The notes: generated by a model from the sequence alone, not told the origin. 64,000 nucleotides of DNA from Endozoicomonas sp. OPT23 (GCF_009653635.1 NZ_PPFD01000001.1:63410-127409), one strand, 5' to 3'; positions 52,160 to 62,492 are shown, counted from the first letter of the stretch. Program-made: numbers and translations.

Positions 52160-53749
52160 TCAAATCTTCCTGTCTCTGCCTTCCCAATAGGTATCTCGTA
52201 ACTGACGGCGTTGAACCTTACCGGCAGCAGAACGTGGCAGCATCCCGATAAAGTCGACGCCTTTAGGCAATTTCTGGCGGGCAATCTTTTCACTGGCAAA
52301 ACTGATCAGTTCTTTGCCCAGTTCATCGGTTGCATCCACTTCCGGTTTCAGCTGAACGACAGCTTTTACTGCTTCGCCCCACTCTTCTGAAGGAACCCCG
52401 ACACAGGCAACATCAGCTACAGCTGGATGCAGTGCGATAACGTCGTCTATTTCCTGTGGATAGATATTTACGCCACCGGAGATGATGACTTCAGCGCTGC
52501 GACCTGTGAGAAAAAGGTAGCCATCTTCGTCGATGTGACCAAGATCACCGGCTGTGAAATAACCATTGAACTGAATGCTCTTGGTCTTTTCTTCGTCCTT
52601 GTAATACTCGAAGCGGCTGTCTTCCTGATTTTTCAGGAATACTCTGCCTGACTCTCCGGCAGGCACTTCGTTGCCTTCGTCGTCAAAGATTTTGATCTGG
52701 GAAGGGTCTGAAGGTTTGCCAACAGTGCCAGGCTTAGCGAGCCATTCCTGCGGGCTTACAAAGGTTCCGTTGCCTTCGGTGCTGGAGAACAGTTCCCAGA
52801 TGATGGGGCCGAACCAGTCCATCATGGCTTTCTTGGTATCGATGGAGCAGGGCGCCGCACCGTGAATCACAAAGCGCAGAGTAGACAGGTTGTATTTGTT
52901 GCGAACGCTGTCATCCAGCTGCAGTAGTCGTACGAACATGGATGGCACGAAGAAGGAGTGAGTGATCTTGTGTTCTTCTACAATCTTCAGAGTTTCCTCC
53001 GGCTCCCACTTGTTCATAATGACGATGCTGATACCAGCAAACAGTGGCGTGTTCATACAGAGGTAGAAAGGCCCTGCATGATAAAGCGGACCCGTTACCA
53101 GAGCCTTATCCTTACCGGTTTCAGGCTGGTATTGGAACATCATGGTCATACCAACGCCCATCTGCGCGGCTTTGGCAGCATCCGGTTCGTGTCTCAGAAC
53201 ACCTTTTGGACGACCTGATGTACCTGAGGTGTAAAGCATTTTGGTACCACGTACCGGATTCTCAGGGTTAGCTTCAGACTGGCCTTCCAGAGCATTGTTC
53301 CATGCTTCAAAGCCTTCGATGTCACCACCGATGGATACGCTTAGGGCAAGGTTCTGATTGTCTTCAAGGGCGCCGGCAACCTTGTTGCCAACCTGAGCAT
53401 CAGCAAAGAAGGCCTTGGCTTCACAGTCTTTAACGATATAACTGATCTCATCAGCAGCCAGATGCCAGTTAACCGGCGTCAGTCGTGCACCAATCCGGTT
53501 GGATGCCATGGCAACAATGACAAACTCAGGGCGGTTGGTGCAGCAGAGAGCCAGAGGATCCCCCTCTTTCAGGCCAATAGAGCGCAGCTTGTGGCAGAGC
53601 TGGTTTATCTTGTTGTTCAGTTGTTCAAAGGTAAGGTCGCCAAATTCACTGTAAACAGCAGCTCGGGTTGGGTCCATTTCAGCAACTACGGCGATTTCCA
53701 TACCTTCCGCAGCGCGAGCCAGTGCGGCTTCGAAAATACTTTGTGACAT
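52160..53749 (-). CDS. AMP-dependent acyl-CoA synthetase
   Basis: 529-residue acyl-adenylate-forming ligase of the FadD family, which activates a carboxylic acid with ATP and CoA. Motifs: A3 YTSGTSGRPKGV (P-loop), A5 'FSSTEGNGTF', A7 'TAGDLGHIDEDGYLFLTGR', and the C-terminal Lys in 'RQKLPKGVDFIGMLPRSAAGKVQRRQLR'. The preferred chain length or ring substrate cannot be told. It lies between the enoyl-CoA hydratase and thiolase genes. Confidence 0.92.
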   Translation of the reverse strand: MSQSIFEAALARAAEGMEIAVVAEMDPTRAAVYSEFGDLTFEQLNNKINQLCHKLRSIGLKEGDPLALCCTNRPEFVIVAMASNRIGARLTPVNWHLAADEISYIVKDCEAKAFFADAQVGNKVAGALEDNQNLALSVSIGGDIEGFEAWNNALEGQSEANPENPVRGTKMLYTSGTSGRPKGVLRHEPDAAKAAQMGVGMTMMFQYQPETGKDKALVTGPLYHAGPFYLCMNTPLFAGISIVIMNKWEPEETLKIVEEHKITHSFFVPSMFVRLLQLDDSVRNKYNLSTLRFVIHGAAPCSIDTKKAMMDWFGPIIWELFSSTEGNGTFVSPQEWLAKPGTVGKPSDPSQIKIFDDEGNEVPAGESGRVFLKNQEDSRFEYYKDEEKTKSIQFNGYFTAGDLGHIDEDGYLFLTGRSAEVIISGGVNIYPQEIDDVIALHPAVADVACVGVPSEEWGEAVKAVVQLKPEVDATDELGKELISFASEKIARQKLPKGVDFIGMLPRSAAGKVQRRQLRDTYWEGRDRKI

Positions 53750-53829
53750 GATTTAACTCGTTATTCTTTTTATTGTTTGAACTACCTCCTCACATAATGA
53801 GAAAACAGTTCTTCTGTATAAGAGTCTGT

Positions 53830-54636
53830 TTACGCAGCCGTAAATTCTGGCTGACGCTTTTCGGTAAAGGCCTTGGTGCCTTCTCGGGCATCCTTGCTCA
53901 TCATTACCACAGCGGATTCGTCAGCTTCTTTTTGGAAGGCGTCATTCCAGTTTTCGGTATAGCTGTCCAGAGCCGTACGTTTGATAGCTTGCAGTGCCAG
54001 AGGTGCATTCTTCGCCACCTGCTCAGCCAGCTCTTTCGCTCTTTGTTTCAGGTTGGCAGCAGGAACCACTTCACTGATCAGCCCGATTTTCTGAGCCGTA
54101 TTGGCATCAATGGCCTCGCCAGTCAGCAGAATCTTCATGGCGTGGGCGTAAGGCAACTGGCGAACCAGCCGTACCATTGAACCACCGCCAGGCACGATGC
54201 CGCGCTTGGGTTCTGGCAGGCCAAAGCTGGCGTTTTCTGAAGCCAGGCGGATATCAGTTGCCTGTAGGATTTCACAGCCACCGCCGAGAGCCCGTCCATT
54301 GATCGCAGAGATAATGGGTTTGTAGAGAGGCTCAACCTTAAGCATAACCTTGTTAACGGTTTGGGGATCGTCGAGCAGCTTACGTTCGATGTCGTTTTCT
54401 GGCTGTTTGGCACCGGTCCACAGTGGAATAACACCGGCAAGGTCACCGCCACAGCAGAAGTCTTCTTCACCTTCGGCGGTGAGAATAGCTACACGGATAT
54501 CGTCGTCATTACGCACCTTGTCCCAGCATTCGTTGAGCAGGACAAAGGCTTCGGCATTGAGCGTGTTTTTAGCTTTGGGACGATTGATGGTAATCCAGGC
54601 AATATGCCCTTCTTTTTTAAACTCTATCGCTGACAT
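53830..54636 (-). CDS. Enoyl-CoA hydratase/isomerase family protein
   Basis: 268-residue crotonase. Oxyanion-hole motifs are CCGGDLAGV and GRALGGGCEI; the catalytic acidic region is FGLPEPKRGIVPGGG. C-terminal trimer-forming segment NDAFQKEADESAVVMMSKDAREGTKAFTEKRQPEF. ATG at 54636 is used because it matches the family start (MSAIEFKKEGHIAWITINRP); upstream in-frame codons to 54813 read through the intergenic region and the end of the preceding gene. Part of the five-gene CoA operon. Confidence 0.92.
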   Translation of the reverse strand: MSAIEFKKEGHIAWITINRPKAKNTLNAEAFVLLNECWDKVRNDDDIRVAILTAEGEEDFCCGGDLAGVIPLWTGAKQPENDIERKLLDDPQTVNKVMLKVEPLYKPIISAINGRALGGGCEILQATDIRLASENASFGLPEPKRGIVPGGGSMVRLVRQLPYAHAMKILLTGEAIDANTAQKIGLISEVVPAANLKQRAKELAEQVAKNAPLALQAIKRTALDSYTENWNDAFQKEADESAVVMMSKDAREGTKAFTEKRQPEFTAA

Positions 54637-54760
54637 AGAGAGGCTTTCCGTATTGTTATTATTCTTATTGATGTTTTCTTGAGTCGTACTGTTTTGAACT
54701 GCATGGTCAGTCCTTATTTGAAACGAGGTCAGGCAACGAGGTGCCCGACCGGCATCAAAA

Positions 54761-55876
54761 TCAGACTTCTTCCAGCAGGCCATTGAGACGGTCCAGTGAC
54801 TCAAGATATTCATTCAGCATATCGAACATGATGGTTTTGCAGCCTTTCTCATCGTTCATCATGCCGACCACCTGACCTGTCGGGTAGAAAGCCAGTTCCT
54901 TGTTTTTTGAACGTGCGATACGGGTGTTGGCATCAGCGACAATCATGCCCTGCAGAGGCATAGGCAAAGTACCAGGACATTCTTCGCTGACCCACTCTTC
55001 TGTCCACTTGGACTTCAACACTCGAGCGGGTTTGCCGGAAAGCATCTTCGAACGAACGGTGTCTTCGCTGGTGGCATCAATCAATTTCTGCCTTGGCACA
55101 TCATCCACTTCCGATTCAGGAGAGGTCAGCCATACGGAGCCACACCATACGCCTTCCGCGCCCAGAGCCATGGCTGCAGCCATCTGACGGCCACTGGCAA
55201 TACCACCTGCCGCCAGAACCGGCGTTGGATAAACCGCATCAACCACCTGAGGAACCAGAACCATGGTGGTTACTTCACCGGTATGACCGCCAGCTTCGTG
55301 ACCCTGAGCAATAATAAAGTCGAGACCGCCTTTCTTGTGGGCAATGGCGTGTTTAACACGACCCGCCAGAGCGCCTACCAGAATGTTTTTTTCCTTACAG
55401 ATATCGAGAAGGTCCTGAGGTGGTGTTCCCAGCGCATTCACCATGACTTTAAGGCCCGGGTACTGGAATGCGATCTCTAAAAGCTCACGACAGATTTTGT
55501 GTGTCCAGCCAATCTCTGAACCACTGGCACCTTCATGACCACTGCGCTGATAATTGTCTGGCAGTGCTGGAATGTCGTATTTCTGCAGTACGGTTTCAAC
55601 CCAGGCTTTATGCTCTTCCGGAATCATTGCTTCCAGATCGGGCACATCGTCACCGACATAGCTGGTAGGCATGATGACGTCGATACCAAAAGGCTTGTCG
55701 CCAATCTTGTCCTGAATCCAGTCTAGTTCCAGCTTTAGCTGTTCCGGAGTAAAACCAGCGGCACCCAGTACGCCAATGCCGCCAGCCTTGCTGACTTCTA
55801 CAACAACGTCACGGCAGTGAGTGAAAGCAAAGATAGGAGCATCAAGACCCAGTTTCTTGCAGAGATCGGTTTTCAT
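54761..55876 (-). CDS. Nitronate monooxygenase family flavoprotein
   Basis: 371-residue TIM-barrel FMN enzyme of the 2-nitropropane dioxygenase / nitronate monooxygenase family. FMN-binding segments are visible: PIFAFTHCRDVVVEVSKAGGIGVLGA, IAQGHEAGGHTGEVTTMVLVPQVV (with the catalytic-type His in GHEAGGHTG), PVLAAGGIASGRQMAAAMALGAEGVWCGSVWL. Family members in catabolic operons often act as enoyl-CoA or nitro-acid reductases rather than true nitronate oxygenases. Its start overlaps the tetR gene end by 35 nt. Confidence 0.87.
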   Translation of the reverse strand: MKTDLCKKLGLDAPIFAFTHCRDVVVEVSKAGGIGVLGAAGFTPEQLKLELDWIQDKIGDKPFGIDVIMPTSYVGDDVPDLEAMIPEEHKAWVETVLQKYDIPALPDNYQRSGHEGASGSEIGWTHKICRELLEIAFQYPGLKVMVNALGTPPQDLLDICKEKNILVGALAGRVKHAIAHKKGGLDFIIAQGHEAGGHTGEVTTMVLVPQVVDAVYPTPVLAAGGIASGRQMAAAMALGAEGVWCGSVWLTSPESEVDDVPRQKLIDATSEDTVRSKMLSGKPARVLKSKWTEEWVSEECPGTLPMPLQGMIVADANTRIARSKNKELAFYPTGQVVGMMNDEKGCKTIMFDMLNEYLESLDRLNGLLEEV

Positions 55877-56633
55877 GGGAGATTACCTCTTTTTCTATTC
55901 TTGTTGTTTTCAGCGATCCGCCATCATTTGAATCCGAGGCGTTGCTTGATTGAGGTTTGCGCTTAAGCGCATCAAGAGCTTCTATACGGCTTTGAATCTC
56001 AAGAATTCTGGTTTCCAGCTCGCTGGCCAGCTCTGGTGCAGCCCAGGCTTTGATCAGCAACAGGAAATGGAATTTGCTGGTGTCGCAGTAACGTTCCAGG
56101 TCAATAACGCCGGCCGACCAGTTCTGCAGCAGGAATATCTGGGTAACCAGCATCTGTTGTGAAAGCAGTTGCGCGCTGATGTCTGGCAACATACGTCCAG
56201 AGTCTTGCAGCTGATTAATGGCGCTGACAAAAAGGGTTCGATTGTTATTAGCCGTCAGAAAAACAGGTGCTGAGTGGTCACGGGAAATATTGATCTGGAA
56301 TACGGCTTTCAGAATAGCCTGATACTTTGCGATGTCCTGATTAAGGAACTCATAGGCTGAGTCACTGACTGCTTCAATAATGGCAATGGGGTCCTGAGAC
56401 TCGGTAATCGGTTTGAAAGCCGATTTAAATTCATTAGAGAGCTGCTCAACCATCACGTCGAGAATACTGTCGATTGAACCCATCAGGTTATAGAGTGTTG
56501 CGACACTGACTTCAGCGCGTTCAGCAATCTTTGACGTTGAGAGTGCGGCAAAGCCTTCATCACAGAGAATGCTGACAACAGCATCAATGATCTGCTGTTT
56601 TCTGCGGGCTTTGCCTTTCTCTCTCAAGCTCAT
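55842..56633 (-). CDS. TetR family regulator of the CoA-catabolism operon
   Basis: 263 residues. N-terminal helix-turn-helix (IIDAVVSILCDEGFAALSTSKIAERAEVSVATLYNLMGSIDSIL). A long C-terminal domain ends in a charged, probably disordered tail. It is the first gene of the operon and overlaps the flavoprotein gene by 35 nt, so it controls its own transcript. A TAAGTATC-n9-GATACTTA dyad lies just upstream of the start codon. Confidence 0.85.
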   Translation of the reverse strand: MSLREKGKARRKQQIIDAVVSILCDEGFAALSTSKIAERAEVSVATLYNLMGSIDSILDVMVEQLSNEFKSAFKPITESQDPIAIIEAVSDSAYEFLNQDIAKYQAILKAVFQINISRDHSAPVFLTANNNRTLFVSAINQLQDSGRMLPDISAQLLSQQMLVTQIFLLQNWSAGVIDLERYCDTSKFHFLLLIKAWAAPELASELETRILEIQSRIEALDALKRKPQSSNASDSNDGGSLKTTRIEKEVISHENRSLQETGS

Positions 56634-56645
56634 TGGAGTATCCGA

Positions 56646-56670
56646 TAAGTATCATTAATTTCGATACTTA
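56646..56670. promoter_or_regulatory. probable TetR operator of the CoA operon
   Basis: Inverted repeat TAAGTATC (56646-56653) and GATACTTA (56663-56670), 9-nt spacer, starting 13 nt upstream of the tetR ATG. Its position suits autorepression. Confidence 0.6.
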
Positions 56671-56723
56671 GAATACCTTTCTAAAAATAGAATGCAATTA
56701 TAATTTTATGATTCCTGAGATCA

Positions 56724-58475
56724 TTATCTGAATTTTTCTGCATCTTTATCTTCCAGCCTGCATCGAAGTATCGGGGATTTTTGATCATCAGAACGTGTCC
56801 ATATTCTTTCTTGTCCCATAAAACCCCAGTAGGCATAAAGCTTCAGAGTATTGCCGACTACTTTCCAGTTTGAGCTATAGAACCCTATATACATCGGGTT
56901 AGAGGAAGAGCTTAAAAGTGTTCCGGTAGCAACTCCCGGTTTCTTTGCATCAGGTTTTAAGTTACCAGCTACAATCAGTCCCTCCGTATCAGGTTCTCTG
57001 CCAAGATATCTGGCGCAGCTGGTGCATGTTCCGCGATCCTGATCTCTCAATATTTTGCCAACCCATGCACGACAGCGCTCGTTATTACACTCAATGGCTA
57101 CCTTGCTTACAGGCTCTTTTGTTTCTGGATCATAAGTAGTCCAGCAACCATTTAGAGGTTGCTCGGGATTTCTCTCAGGGCAATGGGTGTAATAAAGGTC
57201 TGGATCAGAAGGTGGTAGCGGTAGGGAAAGAGCTGTTACAGGAGAGGTCTTTTGGTTTACCGGAGGCACCTCTGGTTTCGGACTTGCTCCTACGGGCTCG
57301 TATGCATCCAGCGATTCCAGCGGATGATCTGAAAATGGATTTGATGAAAGCTGTTGTACAGAGGTTTCATGCTGACTGTTTGGTAGCCATGAACATTTTT
57401 TGGGGTCCATAAGGCAACTGGCTGCACTGCTGACCCAGGTCGATAAAGTACTCCATGATGAATGCTGCTGTATTTCTGCATAGGAATTCTGATTTTCGCT
57501 AACAGACGGTTTGCCTTGGCTGGGTGTACTTTCGTCGTTGGTTGATGTGCTTTTCTCACCGCCATCATCCGTAAGGCCACCTTCTGCCACTTCACTGCTT
57601 TTGGTGCGGTCTGGGATATAGAGAATCATGAGGTTGTTTAAAGAGAGGTCTGCTTTCAGTTTAATGCTGGTCAGTGTTTTTGAATGTTCATCTTTATCAG
57701 GCTCGCCCTCCTGACTATCTTCCATATAGCTGTGTCTGTGTGCTAGCTCTGAAGTCAGGTGTTGTTTTACAGTGTTTTCAGGAGGAGTGTCGAATGTGCT
57801 GATTTTGCTGTAAAACTCTCCGGATTTCTTCTTTTTAACAAGAAGACTGAGCATGAGATCCTTCTCTTCATCCTGCCATTTTGAAAGTTGGTTTTGCCAG
57901 CGCTTTTGCATGGCTGGGTTGCCAGATTTACGAATTTTTTCTAATAGCTCTGCCAGAGTCGGATCGACCAAAGTAAGCAAGTCAGGTAATGACAGCTCGG
58001 GAGTAAGCGATATTGTGTCTTCTGCTCCGAATTTAACCATATACACCGGTGTGGCAGAGGAATCTGTTTGAATGTGAAGAATCCATGGTTGTTCTTCAGA
58101 ACCCTGAAGGTTGAGCTGATAACTGGTCTGAATACTATCGATAGATACAGAGGTGCTTGTAATAGAGCCCGACTGGTAGCAGGCTATTTTTTGCGGAGTT
58201 GTTTCAAAGCAGTTACTGGATGCCTCGATTGATAACTTCAGCATGCCTGTTGCATCGTCAGCACTTAAAGATGAGTAAGTGCCTAGTGAGGCGGTAGACA
58301 ACCACTCCAGTTGCGTTGTTGACACATCCTTGTCAGGTTGTAGAAATGTTGAAAATGAACTAGTTGCATCGAGAGGCAGCTCAGAGAGTTGGCCGTAAGC
58401 AGTTGGTATAAAAAAAAGAATGACCTTGAGTATTCGAACCAGATTGAAGCCATTCTTGTGACTTATGTTCAGCAC
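56724..58475 (-). CDS. Large secreted protein with C-terminal DUF2147-like domain
   Basis: 583 residues from a GTG at 58475, supported by AGGAGC 5-6 nt upstream. N-terminal signal segment (VRILKVILFFIPTAYG). Residues about 25-180 are strand-rich. A long Ser/Thr/Glu/Pro-rich stretch follows (about 260-430). The last 150 residues resemble DUF2147: GCWTTYDPETKEPVSKVAIECNNERCRAWVGKIL, GLIVAGNLKPDAKKPGVATG, and the closing LKLYAYWGFMGQERIWTR. DUF2147 proteins are normally only 130-160 residues, so fusion to a long N-terminal part is unusual. Cysteines cluster in the C-terminal domain (CTSCARYLG). Role unknown. Confidence 0.62.
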   Translation of the reverse strand: MLNISHKNGFNLVRILKVILFFIPTAYGQLSELPLDATSSFSTFLQPDKDVSTTQLEWLSTASLGTYSSLSADDATGMLKLSIEASSNCFETTPQKIACYQSGSITSTSVSIDSIQTSYQLNLQGSEEQPWILHIQTDSSATPVYMVKFGAEDTISLTPELSLPDLLTLVDPTLAELLEKIRKSGNPAMQKRWQNQLSKWQDEEKDLMLSLLVKKKKSGEFYSKISTFDTPPENTVKQHLTSELAHRHSYMEDSQEGEPDKDEHSKTLTSIKLKADLSLNNLMILYIPDRTKSSEVAEGGLTDDGGEKSTSTNDESTPSQGKPSVSENQNSYAEIQQHSSWSTLSTWVSSAASCLMDPKKCSWLPNSQHETSVQQLSSNPFSDHPLESLDAYEPVGASPKPEVPPVNQKTSPVTALSLPLPPSDPDLYYTHCPERNPEQPLNGCWTTYDPETKEPVSKVAIECNNERCRAWVGKILRDQDRGTCTSCARYLGREPDTEGLIVAGNLKPDAKKPGVATGTLLSSSSNPMYIGFYSSNWKVVGNTLKLYAYWGFMGQERIWTRSDDQKSPILRCRLEDKDAEKFR

Positions 58476-58555
58476 TTGTAGCTCCTGACAGGGAAACTAA
58501 TAGAGCCTTAAAGTAGTTCAATTTCAAAGTGTTTCAAAAAATCTATTCATGAAGC

Positions 58556-59173
58556 TTAGATTATGACTTTGCGCCAAACGCTTCCGTCAATCGTGTCTGT
58601 TCGGAAGAAATGAGTAGAGAATTTTTTGCAGAACGGACTTTTGACAATAGGCTGAAGGGCATTGCAGTTATGAAAAAACAGGATGTCGCCTTTGTCTTCC
58701 AGAAACCCTTCTGCACTGATAAAAGCCAAGTTGTCGTCGTCGTATATTTCCTGTTCGGATGACGCCCATACAACGGTGTCATCGTTTTGAACAAGAAGGT
58801 GTGATGAGCTTGAATTATAGGCATTCATATCCTGCATGGTGAGATCACTGTCCTGCGGATCATACAGATAATAAAGCAGGATGCAGGGCAGCCCGAAAAG
58901 CCCTTCCTGCCTGTATTGTGCAGTGACAGAACGCCACGCTTCAGCAATTTTTTCAGAGTCTGCATTGAGATTTTGAACGGTACTATTAGCAAGATGTTCA
59001 TTCTCTTCTGAGCTGACAGTTACCCGTTGAAGTTCTCTGACAGTCAGGCAGATATTTATTTTTTCCTGATTGATGATAAACAGGTTGTGCTCTGTTTTCT
59101 TATTGCCCAGTTCCGAAAAAGGAATGCTTTTTGATGTAAGGACGGTTTTCAACAGCTTTTCTGAATGAAACAT
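58556..59173 (-). CDS. Hypothetical protein, 205 aa
   Basis: Not recognised. No signal peptide or TM helix. Mixed alpha/beta composition, with an acidic middle (EQEIYDDDNLAFISAEGFLEDKGDILFF). It lies 80 nt upstream of the DUF2147-like gene on the same strand and could be co-transcribed. The ATG at 59173 lacks a good Shine-Dalgarno sequence. A cytoplasmic chaperone or an effector are both possible, with nothing to decide between them. Confidence 0.5.
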   Translation of the reverse strand: MFHSEKLLKTVLTSKSIPFSELGNKKTEHNLFIINQEKINICLTVRELQRVTVSSEENEHLANSTVQNLNADSEKIAEAWRSVTAQYRQEGLFGLPCILLYYLYDPQDSDLTMQDMNAYNSSSSHLLVQNDDTVVWASSEQEIYDDDNLAFISAEGFLEDKGDILFFHNCNALQPIVKSPFCKKFSTHFFRTDTIDGSVWRKVII

Positions 59174-59352
59174 AGTGTTGAGTTTGAATTGCTGAATGAG
59201 AAGCTGTTGAGAACAGCGGTGGGTTAATGCAGTTACATGACAAGCCTAGTCATCATTCAGGTATTAACAACAAGTAATAAGTACCAATACCTTGGAGTTG
59301 GTGAGCTGTTTTACTGTCCCGGAAGAGGAGAGGGTGTATAAAAATAAGGTAA

Positions 59353-59382
59353 AAAAAAGCCAGCATGGGCGCTGGCTTTTTT
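59353..59382 (-). terminator. intrinsic terminator of the pntAB operon
   Basis: AAAAAAGCCAGC (59353-59364) pairs perfectly with 59371-59382 across a 6-nt loop. The minus-strand 3' arm ends in a T6 run, 21 nt past the pntB stop codon. Confidence 0.88.
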
Positions 59383-59402
59383 GAGTAAGAGAGAAACTTC
59401 TC

Positions 59403-60815
59403 TTAGAACTGCTTCAGAATACCTTCAACAGTGTCGTGTGCATCACCAAAGAGCATGCGGGCATTCTCTTTGAAGAACAGCGGGTTTTGAACACCAGCAT
59501 AGCCGGTAGCCATGGAACGCTTGAACACAACTACTCGTGCAGCTTCCCATACTTTCAGAACCGGCATGCCAGCGATTGGCGAGCCTGGATCTTCAGAAGC
59601 AGCCGGGTTCACTGTGTCGTTGGCACCGATAACCAGAACAACGTCAGTTTCAGTGAAATCGTCGTTCAGTTCATCCATCTCTTCTACGATGTCATAAGGC
59701 ACTTTGGCTTCAGCCAGCAGCACGTTCATATGACCTGGCAGACGACCAGCAACCGGGTGAATACCAAAGCGAACCTTGATGTTCTGGGCTCGCAGCTTAT
59801 TCACCAGTTCACGCAGAGGGTGCTGAGCCTGAGCAACAGCCATACCGTATCCCGGCGTGATGATAACGCTGGAAGCGTTTTTCAGCAGCTCGGCGGTATC
59901 TTCCACGTTGATTTCAACATGCTCACCCTGTTCACCATCAGAAACAACGGTACCGCTTTCAGTACCGAAACCACCCAGGATTACAGAGATAAAGGAGCGG
60001 TTCATGGCCGCACACATCAGGTAAGACAGAATCGCACCGGAAGAACCCACCATGGCACCAGTGATGATCAGCAGGTTGTTACCCAGCATGAAACCGGTAG
60101 CTGCAGCCGCGATACCTGAGTAAGCGTTCAGCATGGATACAACCACTGGCATGTCGGCACCACCGATGCCCATAACCAGAGTGATACCGAACACAAAGGC
60201 CAGAGCGGTCATTACAACCAGAGCCAGAATGCTGTCCTGTTGCACGTATACCACGCCCATCAGAATGGCAGCAGCAATAACGGCAAGGTTTGCCCAGTGG
60301 CCGCCTGGTAGAGAGGCTGGACGACTGTTAATAGAGCCGTTCAGTTTCAGGCAAGCAACAACAGAACCGGAGAAAGTGATCGCACCAATGATGATGCCGA
60401 TGAAGATCTCGATGCTGTGAATCAGCTGCTCAGTAGGCGACAGTTCTACGATGAACTTGCCTACGATTGGAGCAGCTCGCAGGTTGATGGCTTCAATCGC
60501 ACTGGAGAAACCGATCAATACGGCAGCCAGACCACCAAAACCATTAAGAATGGCGACCAGCTGAGGCATTTCAGTCATCTCGACTTTCTTTGCCAGATAC
60601 AGACCGATTGCTGCGCCTGCCATCATCAGCAGGGTGATCAGTGTGAGGCCTTCAGTAGCAGCATGTCCGAGAGTGGCCAGTACGGCGACTGCCATACCCA
60701 CCATGCCGTACAAACTACCGGTTTTGGCTGATTCCTGACGGCTCAGCCCCGCGAGACTCATGACAAACAGCAGCGCTGATATCAGGTAAGCGGATACTAA
60801 TAATCCTTGTGACAT
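59403..60815 (-). CDS. pntB: NAD(P) transhydrogenase subunit beta PntB
   Basis: 470-residue membrane subunit of the proton-translocating transhydrogenase, carrying the NADP(H)-binding domain III. The first 260 residues are membrane helices; the soluble C-terminal domain has the NADP motif [21 protein letters not shown], the [23 protein letters not shown] loop and [14 protein letters not shown]. It couples proton entry to reduction of NADP+ by NADH, supplying NADPH for glutathione and biosynthesis. It starts 20 nt after pntA. Confidence 0.96.
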   Translation of the reverse strand: MSQGLLVSAYLISALLFVMSLAGLSRQESAKTGSLYGMVGMAVAVLATLGHAATEGLTLITLLMMAGAAIGLYLAKKVEMTEMPQLVAILNGFGGLAAVLIGFSSAIEAINLRAAPIVGKFIVELSPTEQLIHSIEIFIGIIIGAITFSGSVVACLKLNGSINSRPASLPGGHWANLAVIAAAILMGVVYVQQDSILALVVMTALAFVFGITLVMGIGGADMPVVVSMLNAYSGIAAAATGFMLGNNLLIITGAMVGSSGAILSYLMCAAMNRSFISVILGGFGTESGTVVSDGEQGEHVEINVEDTAELLKNASSVIITPGYGMAVAQAQHPLRELVNKLRAQNIKVRFGIHPVAGRLPGHMNVLLAEAKVPYDIVEEMDELNDDFTETDVVLVIGANDTVNPAASEDPGSPIAGMPVLKVWEAARVVVFKRSMATGYAGVQNPLFFKENARMLFGDAHDTVEGILKQF

Positions 60816-60835
60816 TCCTGTAACTCCTCGCGCCC

Positions 60836-62362
60836 TTAATCCCGAATGAACATCTTCAGCATCCGCTGGGTTACAGCGAAGCCACCGACAATATTGATCA
60901 TGGCTACCATCAGGGCTATGCCCGACAACGCCAGAATAATGTTGTTATCACTGCCCATTTGCATCAGGGCACCGACAACGATGATGCCGGAGATAGCGTT
61001 GGTCACACTCATCAGAGGTGTGTGCAGTGCAGACTTCACATTCCAGATCACGTAGTAGCCGACGATGGACGACAATACGAAGACGGTGAAATGTTCAAGA
61101 AACGCTGCTGGAGCAGAGTTGGCAATCCAGCCAAACAGGCAGGCACCAAAAGCCATCATGGCTGGTTTCACCCAGGGCTTAGCTGGCTTTTCTTCTTTCG
61201 GTTCTATTACTGGCGCAGGCTTGGCCGCAGGCGCAGCACTGACCTTAACCGGTGGTGCAGGCCAGGTGATTTCACCGCCCTTAACAACAGTCAGGCCGCG
61301 AACTACTTCGTCTTCGAAGTCGATGACCAGTTCACCGTCTTTTTCCGGTGTCATCAGCTTCAGCATGTTCACCAGGTTGGTGCCGTACAGCTGTGACGAC
61401 TGATTCGGCAGACGACTTGGCAGGTCGGTGTAGCCAATCACGGTTACACCGTGTTTCACAACAACCTTGTCCTTCTCTGTGCAGTCACAGTTACCACCGG
61501 TCTGAGCAGCAAGATCGACAATAACAGAGCCCGGTTTCATGGCTTTAACCATGTCTTCCAGAATCAGTTTTGGTGCTGGACGACCAGGGATCAATGCTGT
61601 GGTGATGATGATGTCGACTTCTTTAGCCTGTTCCATGAACAGTGCCATTTCAGCATCGATAAAGGCCTGGCTCATTTCCTTGGCGTAACCATCGGAAGAG
61701 TCCTGCTCTTCTTCGTAGTCCAGCTCCAGGAACTCGGCACCCATACTTTCTACCTGTTCCTTAACTTCAGGACGGGTATCGAAAGCACGAACAATGGCAC
61801 CCATGGAACCGGCAGCACCCAGCGCAGCAAGACCTGCAACACCGGCACCGATAACCATCACCTTGGCTGGTGGAATTTTACCAGCGGCAGTAATCTGGCC
61901 ATTAAAGAAGCGGCCAAACTGGTGAGATGCTTCAACAACCGCACGGTAACCACCGATGTTGGCCATGGAGCTCAAAGCATCCAGAGACTGTGAACGGGAC
62001 AGACGTGGCACGCTGTCCAGAGCCAGTACGTTGATGTTGCGCTGGCTGAGTTTTTCCATCAGTTCCTGGTCTTGACCAGGCCAGATGAAACTTGCAAGAG
62101 AAGCGCCGTCTTTCAACAGAGCGATTTCTTCGTCTGTTGGCGGGTTCACTTTCAATACAATATCGGAAGACCAGACATCAGTCTTGTTTCCAATTTGAGC
62201 ACCAGCTTCAGCAAATGCCGCGTCACCAAAGCTGGCTTTTTCACCGGCTCCACTTTCAATGACAACGTCATAGCCGAGCTTTTGCAGCTTGCCAACCGTA
62301 TCTGGTGTGGCGGCCACCCGGTTTTCGTTGGCCTGGATTTCTCCAGGGATCCCTATCCGCAT
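60836..62362 (-). CDS. pntA: NAD(P) transhydrogenase subunit alpha PntA
   Basis: 508-residue alpha subunit. Domain I binds NAD(H): [36 protein letters not shown], with the mobile-loop region [28 protein letters not shown]. The C-terminal 120 residues hold four TM helices ([17 protein letters not shown] onwards). It fuses domain I and the alpha membrane part as in E. coli. ATG at 62362 (MRIGIPGE) is chosen for its match to the E. coli start and AGG 8 nt upstream; the GTG at 62371 abuts that AGG. Confidence 0.96.
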   Translation of the reverse strand: MRIGIPGEIQANENRVAATPDTVGKLQKLGYDVVIESGAGEKASFGDAAFAEAGAQIGNKTDVWSSDIVLKVNPPTDEEIALLKDGASLASFIWPGQDQELMEKLSQRNINVLALDSVPRLSRSQSLDALSSMANIGGYRAVVEASHQFGRFFNGQITAAGKIPPAKVMVIGAGVAGLAALGAAGSMGAIVRAFDTRPEVKEQVESMGAEFLELDYEEEQDSSDGYAKEMSQAFIDAEMALFMEQAKEVDIIITTALIPGRPAPKLILEDMVKAMKPGSVIVDLAAQTGGNCDCTEKDKVVVKHGVTVIGYTDLPSRLPNQSSQLYGTNLVNMLKLMTPEKDGELVIDFEDEVVRGLTVVKGGEITWPAPPVKVSAAPAAKPAPVIEPKEEKPAKPWVKPAMMAFGACLFGWIANSAPAAFLEHFTVFVLSSIVGYYVIWNVKSALHTPLMSVTNAISGIIVVGALMQMGSDNNIILALSGIALMVAMINIVGGFAVTQRMLKMFIRD

Positions 62363-62492
62363 ATCGGTCACCTAATGGTTAAGTAACAAACCTTTCCTGA
62401 ATGCCCACTGTCTTGTATGCAGTAGTCAGGTGCAGTCTTTCTATAAGTCCATTCAAACCCGTTGCAGTGTATCCAGACACTCGAAATCATAT

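Noticed and set aside
54637-54813. 59-residue N-terminal extension of the enoyl-CoA hydratase
   Set aside because: The extension is low-complexity (Asn-rich) and overlaps the end of the preceding gene; family alignment starts at the ATG at 54636.
59436-60119. 227-aa plus-strand frame opposite pntB
   Set aside because: Antisense shadow of a well-conserved gene; His/Gln-rich composition as expected from reverse reading.
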